A DNA stretch of 64,000 nt. It comes from Aplidium turbinatum (Eukaryota > Chordata > Ascidiacea > Aplousobranchia > Polyclinidae). The position numbers were made by a program, and so were the translations under genes. Below the pieces are notes generated by a model. That model saw only the letters and a list, made by a program, of their open reading frames with translations, searched no databases and was not told where the DNA came from. Shown here piece after piece: positions 41,621-53,674 of this stretch; position 1 is the first letter of the stretch; each line of letters opens with the position of its first letter. The stretch is taken from NCBI GenBank assembly GCA_918807975.1, contig OU964923.1, positions 7,068,001 to 7,132,000 on the forward strand, read 5' to 3'.

Positions 41621-42784
41621 TGAACATAATTGTCGAATTTATAACTTATATAGGCACTCTTCTCGTCTTTTGCTTTGAAAGAGAAAAAGAAAAAAGTGCC
41701 TATATAGTGACGTCATGACTGGTCAAATAGTGTTTCAGATTCAAAGACCGGCGCCGATCAAATAGCCACTGACTTCTAAAAACGTTATTTGAATGCCAAA
41801 AACAACTTACTTAATGTAAGAAGATAAAACTTACACAAGTTGTGATAATATTATTGATAAATAAATTGTTCATTTTTTTATGTCAAATTATTGTTATATA
41901 TTTGCAAAATATTTACAAATTTGTAGACGCAATTACGTCGATGGTCGCAAATATGCACATGAACACTATATCAAATAAAAACAAACCAATGGACATTGGT
42001 TTGAAGTATGATATATATAGTTATATACGGTAATAAAAAACAAGTCCAGGTAGATAGTGAACGTCAAAAATGCACAACAGAATCTTTCAGCCTCTAACAT
42101 GTGTAATTGCATAGTTCAGGCTTGTACCGTAGTTCATAGCACATGCAAGCTAACATGTTGAATGCTTTTACTAACCACAACATTTCAGATTTCATTCTTC
42201 AATTGCCATCTTGCAAAATATTTAATGATCTAATAGGCCTAGTTGTGATATTTTACATAAAAAGGCCTTCTGCACATAAAACTTAAAAGGTAAGTTACCA
42301 AGATTAGGCTATCGAACATAGCTGCATTGCATTTCAACTTATCTGTGGTGACTGGTGACCATAGGATACTTACACAACCACAATGCCAAAACCGTTTTTT
42401 ATTTATGGAATCACTGTTGCTCGTCGAGGACTACTTTCAAAACTTGGTTAAGTCACTCAGTTCTTACCGTATCTTTCATATTTTCTGGAAAACATCAATG
42501 ATGAAGTTGAGCCGAGCGCAGAAACCAAGGTTGCCAAATAAAAATTTAATTCCACGCAAATATTGCCTGAAAAAAACCTAGTAAGTCAAATTTTTGAAAA
42601 AATTCAGTTAGGCCCTTATTTGGATTTGCTAGGTCTTCCCCATCTATTGAACCAGTTAAAATGTAAGAAACGCTTCTCTGTTGGCAGATTTTCAATTGGA
42701 AGAACCTAGCAAGTCATGTGAGTGATGTACAATGTTCTAGAAAAACCTTTGATGTCTCAAATTTGTGTTCAACAGACTTTGGCT
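41621..42784. other. intergenic, no gene seen
   Basis: AT-rich sequence between the foldback cluster and the large hAT. Short open frames lack homology and codon structure. Confidence 0.4.
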
Positions 42785-45663
42785 CAGAGGTGGGCAGTAG
42801 CGCGCTACTTTTGTAGCGGCACTACTTTTTTGGTAAAAGTAGCCTTAGCGGCGCTACTTTTTAGCTGGAGTAGCGGCTGCAGTAGCGGCGCTATTTTTTT
42901 CCAAAGTAGCGGTAGCGGGAGAGGCACTACTTTTTTTCAGTTGCACTTGTAGGGACCCATGATGAACATCTACTGCTTTCAACCTTGTGCAAAATGTAAT
43001 TCTCACATAACATTTACGTTTCTTAAAAACTCACTTGTTGTGCACAAATATAGTTTGATAAATAGTTTTCTACCCAGGAACCCAACAGTGAGAATAAATA
43101 GTTGCGTTTCTTAAGAAAACTCACTTGTTGTGCACCGGGATAATTTTGATGGATCATTTTTTACTCAAATAACCTACCACCGCAGCTTTCCCAAGTGAGG
43201 TTGTTAAAATGGCCATTTATTGCTTTCAATCTTTTTCAGTATACCCGCAGTTCACCTCTGTAATGGAATCTCACTAGTAGGAGTTCACCCTAGTTCGTAA
43301 ACATTGTTGAAATTTGCCAATTTTAAATTACGTAACTGTTTGCTTTTTCCTTTTTCTGAAAGTGGTTTATATACCTCTGCACAAAACAATTTTAACAGAG
43401 ACTCATAATATTACTGAAAAATTAACTCAGACTCATAAGATAACTTTTCAAATTCAAAAATCTAAATTCAATTCGAACTCACGAATAAAAGAACTTGAGA
43501 CTCATTGTGTTACCTTTGTTCCATCGAAGCTTTGTTACGCCAGCAGCGGTTCGCGAATTTTTTTTCCCACGAGATTTCTGTCTCATTTAGCCTACATATT
43601 TTGGTAAAAGTTTGTATTAAAACCGTGTGAATGCAACATTTTCTCGTTGGCACGGTTGGTTCAGTGGTAGGCCTATCATCCTCTGCCTAGTGATCGTGAG
43701 AACGAGGGTTCGACGCCCGTCGAAGTCAAACTTTTTTTTTCTTTAAATTAATTTTTGCAACGCACAAGAGCTTTTCAAAAAAAGTAGAGTTAGGGAAAGC
43801 TTATATTTTATTATCATTGCAGAATTTCATTGGTAAGTAGTTATTTCGCAATCTGAATCAACCAATCTCTCAAAACACTTTCGGAAAATCTTACTTTTAG
43901 AGTGACTAGAATCAATGAGACAGAAATCTTGTGGGGAAAAAAATTTCGCCAGCGGTTCTGCTGTCATCAGGGGAATAAACATTTAAATCAACAATAAAAC
44001 CGAGAACCCCTGCACACTCCCGCTACCCGCTACTTTTTAAATTAAATCGAAAAAAATGCTTGTTTTTTTTGCAGTTCTGGCGTGGTCAAGCAGCTATATA
44101 ATCGGCTTGGTTGCAAAGTTTCGGTCTTTTCTAGCTGACGTCAACTTCTTCGGCGAATATCTCCGTGTGATGAAGCCTATCTGCCAGGCTTTAGACATTC
44201 TTCAGGGCGAGCCCAAGGCATATTACGGAGTCTTGCTTCCAACCATCACAATTTGCGAGAAGTTGACCGAGATCAGTGATTTTGTGACCCGTGAAGAGTT
44301 GAAAGTGAAAGTCCTTGAAGGGGTGAAGAAACGATTCAACAAGTGCTTCAACAACATGAAATGCGTTATGGCATCATGTCTTCATCCCTCCTTCAAGACG
44401 TCGTGGCTACAATTGGTCACAGCGGTAAACCATAATCTCTTCGAGGAAAAATTGTAAGATAAAGTTCCCGGATCCGTTCGTCTGCATGTAATGACCGAAA
44501 AATAAACACTCTTTTGAAACGTCTATTCAAAAGTGTATTCCTGTAAAATTAGCCCGCGGCTATCGAAAATGGAACGCAACACCGTACGCCTCTAAAAACT
44601 GTCACTACAATACAGATTACTTAGATAAAAGACGGAAAATTTGTCCAGCTAGCAAGCACCAAGCAAACAGTTAAATTTGCGACTGACTTCCAACAAACAA
44701 TTTACAAATGACTAAAATAATTTGCGATATCTCAAATGCACGTAGACAGTAACTGTGACGCAATAATGAAAGACAATTATGAAGTCATTCAAACAGGTGT
44801 TCAAGCGGCTAATGCAATATTTCATCAGGTCTTACGACCGATGGTGCAATATTTGGACATTTTCTAGCAATTTCCATGACGTAAGATGCCAGCTAGGTTA
44901 AGTAGACCATAATGGTTTTATATGACGTTTGATTTAGTGAATAATTGTCGGGAACAACAATTTTTGCACTACGTTTCCACGGATGATGCTGACGCACTGC
45001 GAGGAAAAGTCAAGACAGATGTAATTCGACTGTTGCGGGAGACATTCAGCCAGGTTGATACCGAGAAGAGTGACACCAACACCAGTCATGACTCCGAGGA
45101 TGTATTTTTTGGAGTGTTTGCGCCATCCCGTGAAACGTCGGTGCAGAAGGAAGCAGCAATTTTGGACGCATTTTTTTCGGACAAGAGCAAAACCTTGAGC
45201 TTTTCGAATACCGAGTTAAAACATACCTGTTCATTAAATACAACACCCCCATTCCTTCCAGTGCTGCGGTGTAGAGACTTTTCTCTGTTGGAAAAGATGT
45301 GCTTAAGCGAAAGCGGGCAGAACTTAGTGACCCTCATTTTGAAATGCTCGTGTTTTTTAAAGATGTGTAACAATAAATTTCCCTTAGAATGTGTTATCTA
45401 TGATGACGTTAAAATGACTGCGTAAACGAATGATAACATTCGTTTTCAAGGTCATTTTTGCGTCACTAGGGACTTGAGTGTTTCCTAGTGTCATTTTAGA
45501 CAAAAGTAGCGATAGCGCGCGCTACTTTGGCCCGAGTAGCGGTAGCGGGTAGCGCGCTACTTTTGTAAATTGGTAGCGGGTATCGGTAACGCGCGCTACT
45601 TTGGCCCAAGTAGCGGTAGCGGGTAGCGCGCTACTTTAAAAGTAGCGAGGGTGCCCACCTCTG
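42785..45663 (+). mobile_element. hAT transposon with decayed transposase
   Basis: Ends CAGAGGTGGGCAGTAGCGCG and, inverted, CAGAGGTGGGCACCCTCGC. The 8-bp duplication is CTTTGGCT/CTTAGGCT, one mismatch. Arrays of AGTAGCGGTAGCGGG just inside both ends look like transposase-binding sites. Plus-strand remnants: 44056-44457 (133 aa, with VMKPICQALDILQGE, typical hAT) and the C-terminal dimerisation region at about 45215-45365 (KYNTPIPSSAAV, ELSDPHFEMLVFFKD), which needs another frame than the 44922 frame. Frameshifts and stops separate them, so it is inactive. Confidence 0.88.
43545..43962. mobile_element. foldback insert with tRNA-like core inside the hAT
   Basis: CCCACGAGATTTCTGTCTCAT near 43566 is mirrored near 43910-43935 (ATGAGACAGAAATCTTGTGG). 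Between them, at 43650-43732, lies a tRNA-like stretch with A-box TGGTTCAGTGGTAGG and B-box GGGTTCGACGCCC followed by a T run. It looks like a SINE or small element inserted in the hAT. Confidence 0.55.
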
Positions 45664-48358
45664 CTTAGGCTACTAGGTTTTTCCAGATTACAGGAGAGGT
45701 AGGCCTAGGCTAGACAATTTTTTTTTTTTTTTTGAAATTTTACTGCTTATATGCACTTTGTTTGGTTGCTTTAACTTTGGTTTATTTATTTGATTTTGAC
45801 TGGTTGTTTTAACAAGCAATAGAAAACAATAGCGCAATAGAATACGCAACAGAAAGACCACGTTGAAAGGCTGTTTTGCATTTTTGCGAAGATTTCAGAT
45901 GAAATCCGAAATGATTTACAAAAGATTAGGCATAGGCTACCTAACAATGATGTCGACTGCTTGTGCTGTACTTTTATGTTTGTAGATATTAATGTAGATA
46001 CTGTATTAACAGCAAACGCAACACTCCACAACCAACACGACACCATCACAAAGGTTGATGAGAGCATAGGCTATCAGTAGCCTACCATCAGGATTCAGGA
46101 CATCGTCATAGTATCTACCAGCTCATCCATTCCACTCCTACCAGGACAAGAAACAATAACTTAAACTGGATCTCGAACCTCAATCGTCGTAGGTTACTGG
46201 GTTATGTGCAGTCTGGCCATAGAAAGAGCTCGACATCTTGCTCTCCTGGGCCATATCGAAACTGGCTTTTTCCTGAGGATGGGTTTCTTATCGGTTTTCT
46301 TTCTCCATCATATTAGCCTATTATTGTACCAATCCAATATCATGCCAAACATGTTTTCCTTCCTAACAAGTGAACTAAGTTATTTTAACCCATACATCAT
46401 TTTCTAAGATTTTGTATTTTTCCATCTAAGCTGCTTGAAATAGCAAAAAGTGAACAAAACATAAAAATTGTTCACATTCGGTCTTTGACGAAAAGTAACG
46501 AACAGCGACAGAAGAGAGAATAAAAGTTAGAACGTATACAATTTGGATGACTGTTAAAATGTGATAATTCGTAACCTCTTATTTTTTCGTTATTCTGAAA
46601 CATTTAAACTCATTTTATTATAGACCTACGGTATTAATCAAACACTTTCTGATAACTTAAAATTATAATTCGAGTTGCAATTGCGTGGAAATAGTTTAAT
46701 GGAGTTGGATAGTCAAATTAGTTAGGATGTCCATCAGGCAGAACGAATTTCATTAGACAGCCAATTAACATTTACGATCTCAATAAAACTATCCTTACAC
46801 ATAAAATATATAATAAGCCTACCACATGTAAATAATGCCAAAAATCAGCTTTAGTAATTTGAAATGAGTTGTTTTTTGTATTCCTTTTATAAAGATTCAA
46901 TCAATCAAACTCTTTTTTGTCAGTTATTTGTGCTTAGAATTTTTATGATGCATGGCAGCAAAGTAAAGCAATTAAAACTGTTTATACGTTTTAATTTTTT
47001 TCTTTTCCCATTCATTAGTTCAGATGAAAACTACCACAATGGTTGAAAAAGTCACACTGTTTATTGTCATCTTATACTTTTTTGGGCTGGCAACATGGTT
47101 ATAGAAATATCAAATTTTGATTGGTCATTCTTTTGCTTTGCTCTCAAGCCTTCAACCCAGGCTAAAACTTCACTTCTCCAGTTCTAAAATCAGATTTTAT
47201 TAGGTCAATTTAAGATTTAGACTTCCCGTAGCTTTTATGGGAGCTGGTATACAAGTCTCCGACCTGGTCACAAATACTATGAAGCCAGACATTGAAGTCG
47301 ACCAAAAACATAGGATGAAACTGCTTTATTTTTGTTTTGCTGTTCACACACTTTACCCTATATGTCTTGGTTGATTCCAATTTTTGACGTATATGTTTAC
47401 CATAGCATATTAGCATTTATGACCAATGCGGAGACTTGTACATGTACACCAGCTCCCTTTTATGTTGGGTGTACTGTTTCATTCCATGCAAGTTAATGTA
47501 AGATTGTTTCATGTCTGGCATTAAATAGTGTGTAAATCTTATGCCAAAAGCAGTTGCCAATTATTAAGGATAGCAGTTATAAAAACCTAGAATTGAAATG
47601 TTAATTAGTATAGCAGTGAAAGTACTCAGCAATGTCATAGAAAGGATGGATTTGATTGATTGTGGGAATTTTTATTGTCATACAAAAAACAAAATCTTGG
47701 CCTCCTCACACACGGTACCTACTCGTAGAGACGTTGATTCACTGATTTATATCTGGTCATGAAGATTAACAGAGTGAATTTTCTGCTTGTTGTAATCTCA
47801 TTGTTAATAAATTAAACCATCCACTTGGTGCCATTGAACAAAGAGCAGTCCTTGATATACCGGTATGTTGCTCAAATGTATACCCCAAGAGAGGTGAACC
47901 AGCAATGGTTGTTTTGTTGTTTTTTCAGTAAGATTGCTTGCCAGACTTTTTGTTTAAATGTGTCTCTAACATATAACAGTCCACCTTAATAACTCAGTTG
48001 GTTAAGAAATCAACTTTATACATAAAGCAATTCTGCAAGATCAAGCTATACTACGGTAGTTCAACTGTTAGTGTGTGCTTTTGAGCAATGCTTTTCAAAG
48101 ATAGGCTATCTTTCCATCTGGTGGATGAAATAATTTATTGACAACAAGCAGTAACTTCACTTTGTCAATCTCAATGACTTAGTAAATGTACAATATCAAT
48201 ATGCTGCATTATGTTTTACTCGAAATGAAGTACTTTATTGTAATTATTAATATTTTTGTTTAGATAGTGATTTGTTTTACATTGTATCTCAATAGACGGT
48301 TTATCGATGGCTTATTCCTGATAGCATAAATATATCATTTCTGCCCTTTCTTTAGCTT
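45664..48358. other. intergenic region upstream of PSMC5
   Basis: No gene recognised. An imperfect inverted repeat joins 47240-47272 (GGAGCTGGTATACAAGTCTC) and 47425-47457. The end, CCCTTTCTTTAG at 48344-48355, looks like a splice or trans-splice acceptor four bases before the PSMC5 ATG, so a 5' non-coding exon or spliced leader is likely. Confidence 0.45.
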
Positions 48359-49879
48359 ATGGCTGGTAGGGGAAAGAAGAAAACTACATCTCGCAAACGA
48401 ACACGCAAATCAACCAGTAACGAAGAAACTGAAAAAAAATCTTCTCTGAATAAAAAGCATAGCAGCCCCACCAAATCTGTGGGATCGGGAAACCCTACAC
48501 CAACCAAACGGGTAAAACGCGACACAGTTGCTGAACCATTTCCAGATCAAAAACTGCGTACTAAACCATCAACAAGGAGCAGCGGTATGGAGTCTCCTCA
48601 ACTTCGAAAAAGACCAAAGAATGAAATTCTAAAAACTGAAGCAAAAGTTGTCCATAAGTTAGCAACTTATGTGTCCAACATGGAAATTGATTCTCCTCCA
48701 ATGGAGGCTGGTATTGAGCAGTATTACCAAATAAAAATTCAAGACTTACAGGTTGTTGTTAATACCAAAGCTCAGAATGTCAGACGACTTCAAGCTCAAA
48801 GAAATGAGTTAAATGGTAAGGTCCGTATGCTTCGAGAAGAATTGCAGTTGCTTCAAGAGCAAGGTTCTTATGTTGGTGAAGTCATTAAACCTATTGATAA
48901 GAAAAAAGTTCTTGTGAAAGTTCACCCTGAAGGAAAATTTGTGGTCGATATTGATAAAGCAATAAAAATTGAAGATGTAACTGCAAATTCTCGTGTAGCA
49001 CTAAGAAGTGATAGTTATGTTTTACACAAAATATTACCAAGTAAAGTAGATCCGCTTGTTTCTCTTATGATGGTCGAAAAGGTTCCAGATTCAACATATG
49101 AAATGGTTGGTGGTTTGGATAAACAAATCAAAGAAATCAAGGAAGTGATTGAGTTGCCTGTAAAGCATCCAGAATTGTTTGAAGCATTGGGAATTGCACA
49201 ACCAAAAGGTGTTCTTCTGTACGGGCCTCCAGGAACTGGAAAGACACTTTTGGCAAGAGCAGTTGCTCATCACACCGATTGCACTTTCATCCGAGTTTCT
49301 GGTTCAGAATTGGTTCAAAAGTTTATTGGCGAAGGCTCTAGAATGGTAAGGGAGTTGTTTGTGATGGCAAGAGAACATGCTCCTTCTATTATTTTCATGG
49401 ATGAGATTGATTCTATCGGTTCATCAAGACTTGAAGGAGGAAATAGTGGTGGTGATTCAGAAGTTCAGCGTACAATGCTCGAGCTTCTAAATCAGTTGGA
49501 CGGGTTTGAAGCTCACCAAAATATTAAGGTAGTAATGGCCACCAATCGAATTGACATTCTTGATTCAGCGTTGCTTAGACCAGGGCGAATAGATAGGAAG
49601 ATAGAATTTCCTCCACCAAATGAAGAGGCTCGATTGGATATCTTAAAAATTCATTCAAGAAAAATGAATCTAACTAGAGGAATTAATTTACGTAAAATTG
49701 CTGAGCAGATGCCAGGAGCTTCGGGAGCTGAAGTCAAAGGAGTGTGCACTGAAGCGGGCATGTATGCTTTACGTGAACGACGTGTACATGTCACACAAGA
49801 AGATTTTGAAATGGCTGTTGCCAAAATAATGCAAAAAGATACAGAGAGAAATATGTCAATCAAGAAACTGTGGAAATAA
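48359..49879 (+). CDS. PSMC5: 26S proteasome ATPase Rpt6 with N-terminal extension
   Basis: Regulatory-particle AAA+ ATPase of the 26S proteasome; it unfolds substrates as part of the Rpt1-6 ring. From about residue 120 the match to human PSMC5 is nearly residue for residue: coiled coil ([20 protein letters not shown]), OB region ([19 protein letters not shown]), Walker A GPPGTGKT 289-296, pore loop KFIGEG 321-326, Walker B IIFMDEID 344-351, arginine fingers in [10 protein letters not shown] terminus NMSIKKLWK. Human is 406 aa; this frame is 506. The extra 107 or so N-terminal residues are very basic with SPTK and TPTKR sites. An in-frame TAG precedes the ATG. Met108 (ATG at 48680) would give a 399-aa protein of normal length. 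There is no intron, unlike the multi-exon genes around it, so a retrocopy is possible. The catalytic residues are all present. Confidence 0.95.
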   Translation: MAGRGKKKTTSRKRTRKSTSNEETEKKSSLNKKHSSPTKSVGSGNPTPTKRVKRDTVAEPFPDQKLRTKPSTRSSGMESPQLRKRPKNEILKTEAKVVHKLATYVSNMEIDSPPMEAGIEQYYQIKIQDLQVVVNTKAQNVRRLQAQRNELNGKVRMLREELQLLQEQGSYVGEVIKPIDKKKVLVKVHPEGKFVVDIDKAIKIEDVTANSRVALRSDSYVLHKILPSKVDPLVSLMMVEKVPDSTYEMVGGLDKQIKEIKEVIELPVKHPELFEALGIAQPKGVLLYGPPGTGKTLLARAVAHHTDCTFIRVSGSELVQKFIGEGSRMVRELFVMAREHAPSIIFMDEIDSIGSSRLEGGNSGGDSEVQRTMLELLNQLDGFEAHQNIKVVMATNRIDILDSALLRPGRIDRKIEFPPPNEEARLDILKIHSRKMNLTRGINLRKIAEQMPGASGAEVKGVCTEAGMYALRERRVHVTQEDFEMAVAKIMQKDTERNMSIKKLWK

Positions 49880-49880
49880 A
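49875..49880 (+). promoter_or_regulatory. possible polyadenylation signal of PSMC5
   Basis: AATAAA overlapping the PSMC5 stop codon. If used, the 3' UTR would be only some 20 bases. Confidence 0.35.
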
Positions 49881-51800
49881 TCAAAAGCTCAAAATTGTCA
49901 CAGACAATTGTTCATGAATGAAAGTTTTTTAACATTCACGGTTATCACGGCAATTTTGCTGATTGGGTTAATTTGAAGCCACATATGTTTCACTGCCAGG
50001 CAGCCTCATGCCTGGACCATTGCAACGGATTTTTTTCTCCACTAATTAAGTAGCTTCAAAATGTTTCCTTGGATGCTTTACATATGCCATGTCACTATGT
50101 CTATTCAGTAAACATTTACTGCAATATATGATATAATACCATTAGTTCAAATTGTTTAATGTGTTTTCAACACTAACAGAAAGAAAAACTTTATAAAAAG
50201 GTCTTGGTGTAAAGCATTACACATTTATCAGAATGGCCATGGAAATTGTCTTACATCTTTCCAGTGCCAGATATTGGGGGCCACAATTATTCACAGAGTT
50301 TTAGGCAAACTAGGTTATATGTTTGAGTATAACGTTTCAACAACCTTGTTTTTTTGGACATCATTGAAAGTATTTTATGTGATCATTAACACTCAATCGT
50401 TTACAGTTGCATCTTTTATTTTCGTGGGCACATTATTCGCCATCTCCGCTTGAAGCAGATTGCGCATCATCGTGGGTTATCTGTTTCCATGAGTCACAGT
50501 ATTTAACTAGCTGGCCCAGTGTTGCCAAATTGAGTTTGGTCCATGTCTGGATGTGGTCATGCCATCGTCTTGATGGGCACTACAATTGTATTGAATGTTG
50601 CAACACACATTTTCTGGAAGTAATGTCACATTGCCTTTATTACAACTTCTTAAAAGATAACAATTTGTTATCAATGCAAAAGTTTAACTTTATCCGTTAG
50701 ACAAAGGTAGTTGTAATTGATTCATTGTTTTTACATGCTTTGTTGTCTTTTGTTCATTATGTTGGTTTTGTGTAGTGAAAATATGGAAGAAAAATTGCTT
50801 TTATGTTTTGTCACATTTAAACTTAGTTTTCTTAGTGAAATGTACAGAGTTAGGTAAATCCATTGTCTTCAGATGTTAATAGGACCGATTTTGCTATCTG
50901 GGTAGCCGCATACACTCTTGCGGTATAGACAGACTTCTACTCACATTTAAGTCTGAATTTTTGTTGTTGTGCATTAGCTGAGCTCTTTGCTGCTTGTTTA
51001 GTTTTAGATAATTTCTGAAAATTGTGTAGGCTACCATGGTTATTGAGCATTGACCAAATTTCAGGTACCATTTAGAACACCCAGTAGATATGTCTTTATT
51101 ATTGCAAAAGCTACTTTAAAGGCAAATTTAAACAACTGACGTTTTACAAAAACCTGCATGTAAAGTTTGAATCTAAAACGCTACTACTGCATTGTAAAAA
51201 ATGTATTTGTGTGTTTCAGGGATACTTTTGACAAAATAGGTACTAGCCTACTGCGCTGATTGCATCATTGAAGCCAAAACTCGCTGCTTAAGAAGAAGTG
51301 CAGTGTCCACATGTTTCATTCAGCATTAAATGGACAAGCTCTACATGATTAAGTATGAAAGATGTCCGCCATATCCTCTATTCATATTACGCTCAGTTTG
51401 TGATAGTATTTTGAGGGAATCTTTAGTCTCTAACTAAGAAAACCTCTTTGTAAGCCTAATCCAGGCAGTTTTGTATACTTGCAGAGGCTTTGAACCACTG
51501 ATCAGGCACGGTCATTGAGATTGACCGAGTTAAGTTTCCGATTGTTAAAATAAATGAAATCGGTTGCTTGTGTAAATTATTCCACCCACTAGGTACCAGT
51601 ACTACTAAATAGATCACGCAGTACGCACGGCTCATCCAACTGATCTATCAGGGCAGCTTGATCAACATTTTTCGTAGTGTATTAGCAAATTACAGTTTTA
51701 CTCAACTACTGATAGTTTAATATCTTAATCCTCAGGGATAGTATTATTCCAGTTGTTTGATACCACCTTTTTCATATTTAAGCACTTTTTCTGCTTAGGC
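49881..51800. other. intergenic, no gene seen
   Basis: AT-rich. Holds a half-copy of the palindromic MITE near 50865-50905 (GATTTTGCTATCTGGG) and the second copy of the dispersed repeat at 51484-51610. The 97-codon frame near 50407 has no recognisable features. Confidence 0.4.
51484..51610 (+). repeat. dispersed repeat, copy 2
   Basis: Pairs with 11131-11262: TTTGAACCACT, GATTGACCGAGTTAAG, TTTCCGATTGTTA and ATTCCACCCACTAGGTACC, in the same order. Related pieces may lie near 25015-25070 and 47696-47870. Confidence 0.42.
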
Positions 51801-53183
51801 TAGGGGTGTTCAAAGTTCGGCCCGCAGGCTAAATCTGGCTCGCGATACATTTTTGTATGGCCCGCGGCCCCTCGCCTGTTGTTTTACATCATCATCATCA
51901 TAATCCATCGTCGGTTTGTTCCCCACTAGTGGGGGTGGCCGATTGTTTCCGCGCAGCAATTGTCTTAATCCCTTTTCTCCATTTCACCCTGTCCCTTGCA
52001 TCTTCCTCCTTCAGTCCGACTTTTTTAAACTCATCCTTCACTTGTTGTTTCCACGTTCTTCTTGGACGACCGCATTTCCTCTTCCCATCCACCTTTAGAT
52101 CTAGTGCCTTTCTAAGAAAACTTCCTTCCTCCCTCCTTATCACATGTCCATACCATCTTACTCCATTTGCCCTTGCCAGTTGGTCTATGGTCTCTCTCAT
52201 CTCTAGCATATCCAACAATTCTTCAGTCCTTTTTTCCCTTCTCCTTTTCACCCCACACATTGCTCTCACCATTGACCTTTCCGTTCTTCTCAGGATTGCC
52301 AGTTCACTCTCTCTCAATACCCATGTCTCGCTATGTGTGTTAATTTTGGCTGGCAGTCACACAGAAATCATACCAATTCGATTTAAACAAAATTAAAACA
52401 GTATTTTCTCACAGACAAGAGAAAAGCTAGCAAGAAAAGTTAGAATCATTATTGCGTCATAATTACGAAATCAACTGTTGTCCTGAAGAGTATATCATTT
52501 CAATTTTTTGCAAGCGATTTCAACGACCGCTTTCGAGATTTTGCCGGACTTATTCCTGTTCACTTTCTGCGTGAAACCAGGAGACGCTCCGACTTATTTG
52601 CTGCTAATTGAGATTCACTGCGACGCCGAGTGCGAAAATCGACAGCAACATCTTTCCGTTGTACTAATTTACCAGCAGCTGGATAAAAAAATTCCACAAA
52701 TGCAAACGTTTTGTAAAAAAAACGTTGAGCTTGTTCGGCTCAACATATTTGTGGGAGCACACGTTCACGGTTAAGAACTTAACAAGAACCGCTTGAAATC
52801 TAAACCGAGCGACTGTCGTATACGTGATGTTTATCACTAACATCGAACCAAATTTGACCTCGGTATTTATATCAAGACGCCACTTTCATTCTTCACATCA
52901 ACACAGCTGTAGCCTATTATGTAAAATTTCTGGATGTTTCAATTCATAATAGAAAGACTGATAACTTACAGCCAAACTTATCACACCCCGTGATATGCAA
53001 CCTATTACCTGTAAGGCTGTAACATAATACTTACCGTACCCTGTATATTGCTTTTTTATATGAAAATGATATTAACTAGCTCAATATTATTCGAGCAAAA
53101 CAAGATTATTAGACATTGTTGGCCCGCGGGCACTTCGGCATTATTAAATTTGGCCCGCCTGTGGAAACGTTTGGACACCCGTG
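51801..53183 (+). mobile_element. hAT element with transposase C-terminal remnant
   Basis: Ends TAGGGGTGTTCAAAGTTCGG and, inverted, CACGGGTGTCCAAACG. The 8-bp duplication is GCTTAGGC/GCTTACGC (51793-51800, 53184-53191). From about 52500 to 52870 the plus strand resembles the C-terminal end of Zaphod/ZBED5-like hAT transposases (SLFGSTYLWEHTFTVKNL), with several stops and frame changes. A LINE fragment has been inserted in its 5' part. Confidence 0.8.
51886..52360 (-). mobile_element. 5'-truncated LINE fragment inside the hAT
   Basis: On the minus strand 52317-51898 encodes the typical C-terminal end of a non-LTR reverse transcriptase: VRWYGHVIRREEGSFLRKAL, GRPRRTWKQQVKDEFKKVGL and DRVKWRKGI, then stop and an (ATG)n tail at 51886-51900. 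Only the last 139 codons remain. The frame is still open, so it is fairly young. Clade (CR1-, RTE- or other) not determined. Confidence 0.82.
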
Positions 53184-53191
53184 GCTTACGC

Positions 53192-53674
53192 AAAGGTTTC
53201 CGTATAGTTGGGTGCATTGCGTCCTTTTCCACCAGTATGGTTGGTCTCGATGCCATCTTCCTGCTTTCATTGGCGATTGCCTGACCAATGTTGCTACGGG
53301 CATTGCCTTGGTCTATTTGTGTGTACTTCCAAAGCCATGATGCTTTGACATACGCGATTCACTCAACTTTTGAGAAAGTTTGAGAACGCCACCACATTAG
53401 TTAGATTAGTTGTAGCGTGTTAATGCTGGCCATGCTTCTGATTTGAAGCCTGCTGTGACAAAGTAATTTTGAACCTTACATTTTTTCCTCTTAAAATTGT
53501 CAGTATTTTAGGCAGAGTATTTATCTGGTGCAGTGCAAACCCCAATTTACACTGAGATACTGATGTATTGTTGAAAGTGTTTTCGAAAGCTCACAAGTTT
53601 TTTTTTACTTTTTAAAAGGTATAAAGTATTTGATCGACTTATGCTTTGAATGAGATTGATTGCAATTGACCATA
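53192..53674. other. upstream region of MRPL11
   Basis: No gene recognised. A pyrimidine-rich stretch ending TTTTTACTTTTTAAAAG (about 53604-53620) may be a splice or trans-splice acceptor for the MRPL11 5' UTR. Confidence 0.4.

Noticed and set aside
43650-43732. Functional tRNA gene
   Set aside because: Box A and B are good but the acceptor and anticodon stems are poor and it sits inside a transposon.
50407-50700. 97-codon frame after PSMC5
   Set aside because: No motif, no splice or start context, ordinary for AT-rich intergenic sequence.
51857-52396. 179-codon plus-strand frame as a gene
   Set aside because: It is antisense to a clear LINE reverse-transcriptase C-terminal fragment.
53660-53674. 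TTG-initiated upstream start for MRPL11
   Set aside because: The ATG at 53675 matches the family N terminus exactly (MSKL) and an in-frame TGA lies at 53657-53659.
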